Assembly (NCBI RefSeq): GCF_003344345.1
Contig: NZ_QPIP01000036.1
Location: 1-14,440, forward strand
Reading direction: 5' to 3'
Source of the DNA: Wolbachia endosymbiont of Cylisticus convexus
GTDB taxonomy: Bacteria > Pseudomonadota > Alphaproteobacteria > Rickettsiales > Anaplasmataceae
Length of the DNA: 14,440 nucleotides
Below the pieces are notes generated by a model that was not told the origin of the DNA, made no database searches, and worked only from the letters and a program-made list of their open reading frames with translations. Below, piece after piece: positions 6,988-13,583 of this stretch (position 1 is the first letter of the stretch; each line of letters begins with the position of its first letter). The position numbers and the translations under genes were made by a program.

Positions 6988-8172
6988 ATGAGTAATAAAA
7001 TAATTGTACCTTTTGATGATCAAGAAGGAGGTACTTACGAGTTAAACATTGATCTTGATAGATTATCAAAAGGTGAGGTGTTAAATGCTATTGTAGGAAT
7101 TGGTCGTACTAAGGAGCAATCCACCTTTGTAAGCAAAATTAATAAGGCTAAAAAGCCTGAAGAAATAGCACCTTTCCCTGGTAGAGAAGTTCGCGAAAAC
7201 AAAATCAACTATGGGAAAGGATTTGACTATGTTTATGGCACAAAACCTGTAAGTGATCAAGAAGATAAAAATCCATTTGCTTCAGCTTTGAAAAAAATAA
7301 AGCCAAGTGCAGAAAAGTTGAGCTGGTTTAAGAGTGCTGTGGTAAGAGCAAAAAGTCCAAATGAACTGCACAAGGCTGTAGACGAAGCGCTAGCTGCTGG
7401 AGCAAGGCTAAATGCATGTAATGATGGAGAGTGGAGCTTTGCTGAATATGTAGTATTGGGTACACATTTTCATAAATTAGAAAAAAGTGATCGAAAAAAG
7501 ATAATGCGTAAGCTAATGCTAAGTGGTGCAGAGTTTCATGATACTTTATTGCAGAATAAACTGATAGGTGAAATCTATAATGAGCTACAACCAGAAGTTC
7601 AGCCACAGATAGATGAGAGACTAGAAGAACTAGAGAAAGCTGGCGAAAGTGCTGTGCAAGAAGGAAAATTAATAGATGTTGAGATAGATAATACAACATC
7701 GTATATAGAATTTTCTGGGGATAGCAAGGTAGAGGTAGCCAAAATACTGAGAGAGCTAGGAAGTAATATTTTAAAAATTGGCAATGATGCAGTTGAGGTT
7801 AAAAGTGAGAAGGGAGGTATAAGAAACTATATCGATATGTCAGATGGAAGCTCTATTATATTAGAATTTCCTACAAGCATTGGTAAGCTAAATATTATAT
7901 TGTACCATGATGTAAAAAAATATGATCAAGTACAAGTCAGAGTAGAAAACAAGGAAATGTGGTCTAAATTACAAGAAAGGGGAGAAGAAATTGGAAAAAA
8001 TTGTCTTCTTGCTGGAGTAAAACTTAAAGAAGCAGTAGAGAGAGGTAATTTCACTAGATGTGGCATATGGAATGAAAAGTATGCTATAAAAGAGGTTAGC
8101 AATAATGAAGTATTGTCTCCGTGGGTAAATAGAATACGTGAAGGTAGTAAAGAAACCTTTAGAGAACTTTAA
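6988..8172 (+). CDS. Uncharacterised 394-residue protein, probably WO-specific
   Basis: I do not recognise a characterised family. The start is firm: ATG 6988 with GGAGG five bases upstream. The N-terminus (MSNKIIVPFDDQEGG) is hydrophilic, without a signal peptide or membrane segment. Residues about 120-185 look like degenerate ankyrin-type helix pairs (NELHKAVDEALAAGARLNA, then IMRKLMLSGAEFH), with the alternation of helix and 'AGA(R/E)' turn seen in ankyrin repeats but without a TPLH motif. Residues 200-226 are rich in Glu and may form a coiled coil. The C-terminal 170 residues look mixed alpha/beta. It is flanked by radC and a double-HTH regulator, all on the plus strand, and appears to have its own promoter. 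It could be a cytoplasmic phage protein or an effector; the sequence does not decide this. Confidence 0.8.
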   Translation: MSNKIIVPFDDQEGGTYELNIDLDRLSKGEVLNAIVGIGRTKEQSTFVSKINKAKKPEEIAPFPGREVRENKINYGKGFDYVYGTKPVSDQEDKNPFASALKKIKPSAEKLSWFKSAVVRAKSPNELHKAVDEALAAGARLNACNDGEWSFAEYVVLGTHFHKLEKSDRKKIMRKLMLSGAEFHDTLLQNKLIGEIYNELQPEVQPQIDERLEELEKAGESAVQEGKLIDVEIDNTTSYIEFSGDSKVEVAKILRELGSNILKIGNDAVEVKSEKGGIRNYIDMSDGSSIILEFPTSIGKLNIILYHDVKKYDQVQVRVENKEMWSKLQERGEEIGKNCLLAGVKLKEAVERGNFTRCGIWNEKYAIKEVSNNEVLSPWVNRIREGSKETFREL

Positions 8173-8192
8173 TGCGTCTACAGCCAACTATT

Positions 8193-8234
8193 AAGGTTCC
8201 AGAGGTTTTTTCTTACCGTTATATCTGGAGCCTT
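8193..8234 (+). repeat. Inverted repeat upstream of HTH copy 2
   Basis: AAGGTTCCAG (8193-8202) can pair with CTGGAGCCTT (8225-8234) over 10 positions with one G-U wobble as RNA; the loop is 22 bases. No U-run follows, so it is not a canonical intrinsic terminator. It sits between the stop at 8172 and the next start at 8262 and could be a weak terminator, an attenuator or an operator. Confidence 0.5.
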
Positions 8235-8261
8235 TGAGCTATAGTAGAAAATATTATATAT

Positions 8262-9182
8262 ATGGTTTTTTGCGTGGAAAAAAGTCTAGACTATGAAGTA
8301 GGACAAAAAGTAAAAAGTTGGAGGTTAGAGCGAGGTTATACTCAGAAGGGTTTGGCTGAGAAAATTGGTGTAAAGTACTGGGTAATACTGCAATATGAGA
8401 AAGGGAACCGTAAAATTCCAATTAAGAAGTTATATGCCATAGCAGAAGCATTATCAGTGAATGTTAAAGGTCTAGTTTGTGGAGAGACACTACCAAATGA
8501 AAAAAGATATTTTGAAGAGGAAGAAATATTAAGTTTAGTAAAGGGATATAAGGATAAAGAATTAAGTGAGGTATTTTATTTATTAACCAAATTTATTCGT
8601 TTGAGTGAGGAAAGAAGCAGAAAAGCGGTAAAAATGGAAGTAGCAAGGGGTTTGATGAAAGTAGGAGTTTCTGCTCATGTTATCTCTCGAACAACTAACT
8701 TATCTATTAGTGAGTATGAGGAGAACAAAATTACGGTTCCATACAAAGTAGGGCAAAGGATAAAAGAGTGGAGATTGATACGAGGATATACACAAAAAGA
8801 TTTAGCGAATAAAGTTGGCATAACAAATCAAGGAATATACGAATATGAACAAGGGAGAGCTGCTGTCTCACTTGAAATGTTAGATGAAATAGCAAAGGTA
8901 TTATCAATCAGTATCATAGATCTACTTCCCGAATCAGATGAGGATAGTGAAGCGGAAGAAAAGCTATCAAACTTGATAGAAGAATACAAAAAGATTGAGA
9001 GTCGGGAATTACGCGATATGCTAATCAAGTCTTTATTTGAAGGTATACATGTTTGTAGAGAAAAGGTCAGAGAGGAAAAGAAGATTGAAATTGCAAGGAA
9101 TTTAGTGAAAGAAGGAATTTCTGTTGATATTATCTTGCAAGCGACAGGCTTATCAAATTATATGATTGAGAAATTTTTGTGA
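8262..9182 (+). CDS. Tandem double-HTH (XRE family) transcriptional regulator, copy 2
   Basis: The 306-residue paralogue has HTH_3 domains at about 12-73 (GYTQKGLAEKIG, then ILQYEKGNRKIP) and 162-223 (GYTQKDLANKVG, then IYEYEQGRAAVS). The associated tail motifs lie at 124-152 (MEVARGLMKVGVSAHVI) and 274-303 (IEIARNLVKEGISVDIIL). DNA similarity to copy 1 is high: the segments around 5640-5700 and 8838-8900 differ at only a few bases, mostly silent, so the duplication is fairly recent or kept similar by gene conversion. The start is uncertain: ATG 8262 has no good Shine-Dalgarno and GTG 8274 would also fit. It is 22 bases upstream of copy 3 and probably in the same transcript. DNA binding is inferred from the fold. 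Confidence 0.88.
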   Translation: MVFCVEKSLDYEVGQKVKSWRLERGYTQKGLAEKIGVKYWVILQYEKGNRKIPIKKLYAIAEALSVNVKGLVCGETLPNEKRYFEEEEILSLVKGYKDKELSEVFYLLTKFIRLSEERSRKAVKMEVARGLMKVGVSAHVISRTTNLSISEYEENKITVPYKVGQRIKEWRLIRGYTQKDLANKVGITNQGIYEYEQGRAAVSLEMLDEIAKVLSISIIDLLPESDEDSEAEEKLSNLIEEYKKIESRELRDMLIKSLFEGIHVCREKVREEKKIEIARNLVKEGISVDIILQATGLSNYMIEKFL

Positions 9183-9204
9183 TTTCATAAAAACTTAGCC
9201 AATA

Positions 9205-10206
9205 GTGGATTTTTTTGTGATAGAATATATGTTTGCTTCTGTAGGAAAAACAGCTTTTAGAGGATTTATCTATGATAATTCAGAGCATATTGGCTCAGTA
9301 AGCTACGAGCTAGGGAAAAAAATAGAAGGTTGTAGGATAGTACAAGGGTATACTCAGGCAAAATTAGCAAGAAAAATTGGTTTAACACATAAGGAAATAC
9401 ATAACTTTGAACTAGGGTGCAAGGCTATTACAATCAAAGAATCGTATATGATAGCAGGAGCATTGTCAGTCAATGTTATAGATCTACTTCCAGGACCAAC
9501 AGTACTAAGAGAAAACAGTTGGTATGAAGATGAGGATAAAGAAATAGTCTATCTAACAAAAATACATAGAGAAATTAAGGATCAGGAATTACGCAAGAAG
9601 CTGTATCCATTAGTAAGGTTTGTATATATTAGCGAGAAAATTAGCCAAGAAGAAGCAAAAATAGAAGTAGCAAAGAATCTAGTGAAAGAAGGAGTTTCAG
9701 TTGATATTATTTCCCAAGTGACTCGCTTATCTACTTATGAATATGATGATATAGAGAAAGAAATTTGTACTGATTCTATACTCTACAAAGTGGGGAAAAG
9801 GATAAAAGAGCAGAGATTAATACGGGAATACACTCAGGAGGACTTGGCAAATAAAATCGGTTCAACACCTAAAGAAATACACGACTATGAACGAGGATAT
9901 ACAGACATTCCAATTGAAATATTATATAAGATAGCAAAGACATTATCAGTTAACATTAAAGCTCTTGGACTAACAGAATATGAAAATGAGCCAGTTTTGA
10001 GGTTTGTAGGTAAATGCGAAAAAATTGAGGATCAAGAATTACTGGATACGGTAGCCAGATCTTTATCTGAAGGAATGCAAACTGGTAAAGAAAAGGTTAA
10101 AAAAGCAGAGAAAATCAAGATTGCAAAAGATCTAGTTAAGGAAGGTGTTGCTATTGATATTATTGTGCGAGCAAGTGGTCTAACTGCTGATGAGTGTGAA
10201 AATTGA
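9205..10206 (+). CDS. Tandem double-HTH (XRE family) transcriptional regulator, copy 3 (divergent)
   Basis: The protein has 333 residues from GTG 9205 or 325 from ATG 9229; neither has a clear Shine-Dalgarno. HTH_3 domains lie at about 35-95 (GYTQAKLARKIG, then IHNFELGCKAIT) and 195-253 (EYTQEDLANKIG, then IHDYERGYTDIP). The tail motifs lie at 152-180 (IEVAKNLVKEGVSVDII) and 303-331 (IKIAKDLVKEGVAIDII). It is clearly more divergent than copies 1 and 2, including the recognition-helix region of each HTH (LTHKEI and STPKEI against TTYQVI and IINQRI), so it may read a different operator. The N-terminus is 20-25 residues longer than in the paralogues (FASVGKTAFRGFIYDN) and unlike them; part of it may be fused upstream sequence. 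It is the last plus-strand gene before the convergent tail operon. Confidence 0.87.
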   Translation: MDFFVIEYMFASVGKTAFRGFIYDNSEHIGSVSYELGKKIEGCRIVQGYTQAKLARKIGLTHKEIHNFELGCKAITIKESYMIAGALSVNVIDLLPGPTVLRENSWYEDEDKEIVYLTKIHREIKDQELRKKLYPLVRFVYISEKISQEEAKIEVAKNLVKEGVSVDIISQVTRLSTYEYDDIEKEICTDSILYKVGKRIKEQRLIREYTQEDLANKIGSTPKEIHDYERGYTDIPIEILYKIAKTLSVNIKALGLTEYENEPVLRFVGKCEKIEDQELLDTVARSLSEGMQTGKEKVKKAEKIKIAKDLVKEGVAIDIIVRASGLTADECEN

Positions 10207-10245
10207 ATTGTGTTAAACAATATATTAAGATATAAGTAAAGATAG

Positions 10246-11166
10246 TTATATATTTAATATTTCTATACAGAATTTTTCTATCACTTTCTGATTGTCCTCT
10301 ATCATTGCCTTTGCCTCCTGTTGAAGAAATTTGATATTTTTTGATGTAATGTTATCCATCTCAGTCGATGCTACTTTCAATTGCGATTGTATTCTTATAT
10401 ATTTATCGTCTATTACTTGTTCTAGTTGATAATCAACGCAATCCAATCCAGAGGCAAACATCACATTCAGTAGTGGCTTGACCCACCCTATTTTGCCAAA
10501 TTTCCTTGAGTTAGCATACTTTATACTTCTATCTGTTCCACCAGTGCCTATTGATAGCAGTATAATCTCATCATTTGGAAATAGCCTCTTAGCACTTGCA
10601 TATGCACAAGCCGCTGGATTATTAGCAAACACTCCGCCATCTATCAACACTCTCTCTGTTTGGCTAATTTTTAGACGTTTTGGTGTAAAGTACGTTGGGG
10701 CAGCTGTTGTAGCTCTGAGTGCATCTTTCAACTTAATGTTTTCTTCTTTCCAACTTTTGAAGAAAAATTCACAACTATTGTGAATGTCATAACTGGTGAG
10801 TAGTAGATTACTCGCAACATCGGCCATAGTACTTTCACCAAAGTATTTGTTGAGAATAAATTCCATATTTCTATACGAGTACTGAGAACCACTCAGCCAA
10901 GAAGCAATTGATTTTCTCCAAAATGATGATTGAAAGATATATGCTCCATACTCTTGGTAAAGTTCAACCAAATCATTGGCAGAGTATTGAAGTTTATTGC
11001 TTTTACAAAGTCCAGCAACAATAATCCCACCGGTTGAGGTGCCTGCCATTAAATCAAAAATCTGGGAAATTGGCTTTTTTGTCCTAGATTCAATTTCTGC
11101 AAGAATAATGGCTGGTATGATACCTCTAATTCCACCTCCATCTACAGATAAAATGTACTTTGTCAC
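10246..11166 (-). CDS. Patatin-like phospholipase
   Basis: This is a predicted lipid acyl hydrolase (phospholipase A type) that uses a Ser-Asp dyad. The 306-residue protein shows the oxyanion loop DGGGIRG (9-15), the nucleophile elbow GTSTGG (Ser44) and DGGVFANNP (Asp176), so it looks catalytically complete. No signal peptide is seen. The start is GTG at 11166-11164, 8 bases after the stop of the small membrane protein gene, which suggests one transcript. Patatins are a known element of prophage WO tail regions, where entry through or exit across host and vacuolar membranes has been proposed; that role is inference. It ends 39 bases from the convergent HTH copy 3. Confidence 0.95.
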   Translation of the reverse strand: MTKYILSVDGGGIRGIIPAIILAEIESRTKKPISQIFDLMAGTSTGGIIVAGLCKSNKLQYSANDLVELYQEYGAYIFQSSFWRKSIASWLSGSQYSYRNMEFILNKYFGESTMADVASNLLLTSYDIHNSCEFFFKSWKEENIKLKDALRATTAAPTYFTPKRLKISQTERVLIDGGVFANNPAACAYASAKRLFPNDEIILLSIGTGGTDRSIKYANSRKFGKIGWVKPLLNVMFASGLDCVDYQLEQVIDDKYIRIQSQLKVASTEMDNITSKNIKFLQQEAKAMIEDNQKVIEKFCIEILNI

Positions 11167-11174
11167 TGTAAAAT

Positions 11175-11396
11175 TTATTTGTGTTTGTGAATAGCTTCAA
11201 GTTCGTTGACTTCTTCAGTGAGGTTTTTCACTCTCTCTTCAAGTTGATAGACTATTTCGATTAGTCCTTGGTTTTTTTCTATAAATTTATCATGGATGTG
11301 TACACGTAAGTCAAGTTTTGCCAACCACCATATGCATCCTACAGTCTGTAGAACTATTGTTATTATTACCGCTATTGGGATTTTTTGCTTTTTCAT
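11175..11396 (-). CDS. Small membrane protein with coiled coil
   Basis: The 73-residue protein begins with Lys-rich MKKQK, then one hydrophobic segment (about 7-27, IPIAVIITIVLQTVGCIWWL), then a charged helix with heptad spacing of Leu, Ile and Val (about 38-68, ending ELEAIHKHK). By the positive-inside rule the N-terminus would be cytoplasmic and the coiled coil periplasmic. I do not recognise a family. Size and topology resemble phage lysis accessory proteins (holin or i-spanin-like), and it sits between the tail genes and a phospholipase, but no family motif proves this. The 67-base gap upstream holds no visible gene. Confidence 0.8.
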   Translation of the reverse strand: MKKQKIPIAVIITIVLQTVGCIWWLAKLDLRVHIHDKFIEKNQGLIEIVYQLEERVKNLTEEVNELEAIHKHK

Positions 11397-11463
11397 GTGA
11401 AAGTATTAATCTATTATGGATGGTTTTGGGAGTTTATATAGAGATCATAAAAAACTTGCAGCT

Positions 11464-12009
11464 TTAGTGATTACTTTTTGTTGACTCGTATCGATTCTCT
11501 GCTTCTGCAAGTAGCTTTATTATTTCTCTGTAAGGTTTATCTTTGTTGTGCCTTGATGCCATTACAGCTATTCTTCTAGGGCTTTTTCCATTGCTATCCT
11601 TTATATTAGGATTCGCTCCTTTTTCTAATAGAAACTCAACGATTTCTAAATAGCCTTGATCTGCAGCAGAATGTAGCGCTGTCCATTTGAATTTATTAGT
11701 AGCATTAATATCAATACCATCTTCTACTAAAAACCTTACGATTTCTAAACATCCTTCTCCTGCAACATAACGTAATGATTTTTCACCAATACTTATATTA
11801 TCTTTTATCAAGGATTTCACAGTTTCCAAGTCACAGTTCTTAGCTGCGATTTCTAATGTGGCACTGTAACTCTCATCTCCTTTTTTAAAAAAGGAAAAAT
11901 ATATAACCACAATACACACCGTTAGCACTATAAGAAAAATTAATCCATCAAATTCTCCTTGGCGTATAATTGAATTTTTATGAAAAAGCCTTCTTATATT
12001 TCTGTTCAT
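11464..12009 (-). CDS. Membrane-anchored ankyrin-repeat protein of the tail operon
   Basis: From ATG 12009 the protein has 181 residues; a TTG at 12021 would add four. A basic N-terminus (NRNIRRLFHKNSIIRQ) precedes a single hydrophobic segment (about 22-41, DGLIFLIVLTVCIVVIYFSF). Three to four ankyrin repeats follow (about 48-175), the clearest being CLEIVRFLVEDGIDINA and ALHSAADQGYLEIVEFLLEK followed by GANPNIKD. Ankyrin repeats mediate protein-protein binding; partners are unknown. It lies 58 bases after gpD on the same strand. An ankyrin gene at this place is typical of prophage WO. It may be anchored in the bacterial membrane with the repeats on one side; which side cannot be settled, because positive residues flank both ends of the segment. 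Confidence 0.9.
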   Translation of the reverse strand: MNRNIRRLFHKNSIIRQGEFDGLIFLIVLTVCIVVIYFSFFKKGDESYSATLEIAAKNCDLETVKSLIKDNISIGEKSLRYVAGEGCLEIVRFLVEDGIDINATNKFKWTALHSAADQGYLEIVEFLLEKGANPNIKDSNGKSPRRIAVMASRHNKDKPYREIIKLLAEAENRYESTKSNH

Positions 12010-12067
12010 GTAGTACTGCAATAATTATACCCATCTAGAATTAAATGACCATTTGCTTAAGTTTCAC

Positions 12068-13033
12068 TTAAACAGCTTTGCTCACTGCTGCCTCTACTAT
12101 AGTTTGATATCCTCTATTATTCAGAATATGTTCTGCCTTGCTAATTACCCATTCACCTTCAATTTCCTGACAAAATCCTGAAAGACTGATCTTAGCTTCT
12201 GCAAATAATTCTGGATTACCAGGAACAGTTACATTTAAATTTGATGTACTACGTTTTAGTTGTTTTAACTTAGCTGCTGCTGCACTAATTGCTGATTCTG
12301 CGGTAGAGTAAAGCGTTTGCAGGGTATAACTTGGACCCTCATTTCCCACTTTCTCTTCTATAGTTTCTCCCTTTTCATAACTGTGCCATTTTGCAATAAC
12401 AGATCCATATTTGTTACGCACATTAAAATTTACCTCCCAATTTATAATATCTTTAGGTGTCAATACTGTTGTACCTAACATCTTTCCAGTCGCTGATCTT
12501 GCTTCTCCCTTCGGAATAAAAATTATATATCCTCCTGCTGGTTTTACTAGTGCATCATATTTTTTGCCTAATCCTTCCAAAAAACTCATGTCGCTTTCTT
12601 CTGCTTGAATGGTATGTGGTATAAATATATTTTCAAATCTTTCAGCGACTTTACCTTCATACCCATGTTCTTGTGCTATTTCTTTAATCAAATCTCCCAA
12701 GGTAATGTCTTTCCATTCCTTTGATTTTCTTTCCTTTAATGATCCTCTTAAACTTGCAGCGTCACATTTTATTCTTAAAGTTTGTGGTGGACTTTGTATT
12801 GTAATTTGATTTGCCTTATATACCCCCATAGGTAATAAACCTGTTTCTTTATATCCTAGAAAAACCTGTAAATTACCCTTAAGTTCTAAAGCGCTAGAGC
12901 TATAATTAATACATATCTCAGCTTCGTCACTTGTAGTACCTGATCCATCAGTGACACGTAGTAATATTAAACTCTTTTTTAAAACCTCTGTTACTGGGTT
13001 ATTTTTTGCTACTATATCAAAATCTGGTGTCAT
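12068..13033 (-). CDS. Phage late control gene D protein (tail hub)
   Basis: The 321-residue protein fits the Phage_GPD family, which forms the hub at the base of contractile tails above the spike (a gp27/VgrG-like fold). It starts MTPDFDIVAKN and contains LRVTDGSGTTSDEAEI and, in the middle, LGDLIKEIAQEHGYEGKV and EESDMSFLEGLGKKYDALVK, which are typical family segments. The C-terminal end (about 265-321, with EIEGEWVISKAEHILNNRGY) is also conserved in the family. Length is usual. Its ATG overlaps the gpX stop as ATGA, so the two are coupled. The role is phage particle assembly in the bacterial cytoplasm. Confidence 0.93.
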   Translation of the reverse strand: MTPDFDIVAKNNPVTEVLKKSLILLRVTDGSGTTSDEAEICINYSSSALELKGNLQVFLGYKETGLLPMGVYKANQITIQSPPQTLRIKCDAASLRGSLKERKSKEWKDITLGDLIKEIAQEHGYEGKVAERFENIFIPHTIQAEESDMSFLEGLGKKYDALVKPAGGYIIFIPKGEARSATGKMLGTTVLTPKDIINWEVNFNVRNKYGSVIAKWHSYEKGETIEEKVGNEGPSYTLQTLYSTAESAISAAAAKLKQLKRSTSNLNVTVPGNPELFAEAKISLSGFCQEIEGEWVISKAEHILNNRGYQTIVEAAVSKAV

Positions 13034-13239
13034 TCATCTAAAATGTTTATAACAGATTCTTTCGGTATTTTTTGAATTTTAGGAAGCTTAATTCTTAATC
13101 CAGCGGGCAAAAAACTTCCATGTTCTGCAAGGCCTGGATTTTCAAGCAATACTTCCTCCACTGCTCCACTACTGTATCCATAATGTTTCCAGCAAATTTC
13201 ATCTAACATTTCGTTTTCTTTCGTGTAATAATAAATCAC
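13030..13239 (-). CDS. Phage tail protein X (LysM-like)
   Basis: The 69-residue protein matches the short Phage_tail_X family, which has a LysM-like fold. Typical features are YYTKENEMLDEICWKHYG at the start and PAGLRIKLPKI near residues 45-55. The start is GTG 13239-13237, overlapping the gpU stop as GTGA. The end overlaps the gpD start by four bases. In P2-like phages X belongs to the baseplate and tail-end assembly set; the detailed role is not settled. Confidence 0.9.
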   Translation of the reverse strand: MIYYYTKENEMLDEICWKHYGYSSGAVEEVLLENPGLAEHGSFLPAGLRIKLPKIQKIPKESVINILDE

Positions 13240-13583
13240 TTACTGTAACTTTTTAACTTCAAAATAAACTCAACTTTTCTCGGTTTTCCATCAGGAAAAA
13301 ATAATATCTGTTTTTCTTCTACATTAGTAATGACAAAATTTCCAAGTATATTTCCTGAATTATCAACCAGAACGTGCGGTTCTTGAGTATCGCGTATATT
13401 TTTTAGCTGTTCTAAGCCATTACTCTGATAACGTGGATAAATCACTCCTGTCAGATCAATACATTCAATTCCTGAGCCAATGTTTTGTAGCAACGTTTTT
13501 TCAATACATTCAATTGTATACCACCTTTTTTCTTTACTGTATCTTAGGCTTATTGGTTCAAGCTTACATTTTCCAAGCAACAT
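13236..13583 (-). CDS. Phage tail protein U (P2 gpU-like)
   Basis: The 115-residue protein fits the P2 GpU family of tail proteins. It has the short family length, the early LEPISLRYSKEKRW segment, an LTGVIYPRY motif in the middle and a C-terminal beta-strand segment (KVEFILKL). I prefer ATG 13583 because it overlaps the preceding stop as TGATG, an efficient coupling arrangement; TTG 13586 would add one residue. It belongs to the T-U-X-D tail cluster. Confidence 0.9.
   Translation of the reverse strand: MLLGKCKLEPISLRYSKEKRWYTIECIEKTLLQNIGSGIECIDLTGVIYPRYQSNGLEQLKNIRDTQEPHVLVDNSGNILGNFVITNVEEKQILFFPDGKPRKVEFILKLKSYSK

Noticed and set aside
6988..8172. Identity with the cytoplasmic-incompatibility factors CifA or CifB
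   Set aside because: The residues do not resemble the CifA sequence I remember, and the length is too short for CifB; no deubiquitinase or nuclease motif is visible.
8234..8262. TTGAGC-17-TATATA before HTH copy 2
   Set aside because: The -10 box would overlap the proposed ATG; the match is in AT-rich sequence and inconsistent with a translated start there.
10219..10258. AT-rich inverted repeat between the convergent genes, considered as a terminator
   Set aside because: The arms are only A and T, the pairing is expected by chance at this base composition, and there is no GC stem followed by a T-run.
10478..10783. Plus-strand open frame of 101 codons inside the patatin gene
   Set aside because: The minus-strand patatin has complete catalytic motifs here; the plus frame is its complement and has no ribosome site.
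12024..12052. TATAAT on the minus strand just before the membrane-anchored ankyrin gene
   Set aside because: The -35 match is weak (TGGTCA at 16 bases) and the start point would leave almost no leader, so a promoter here is not supported.
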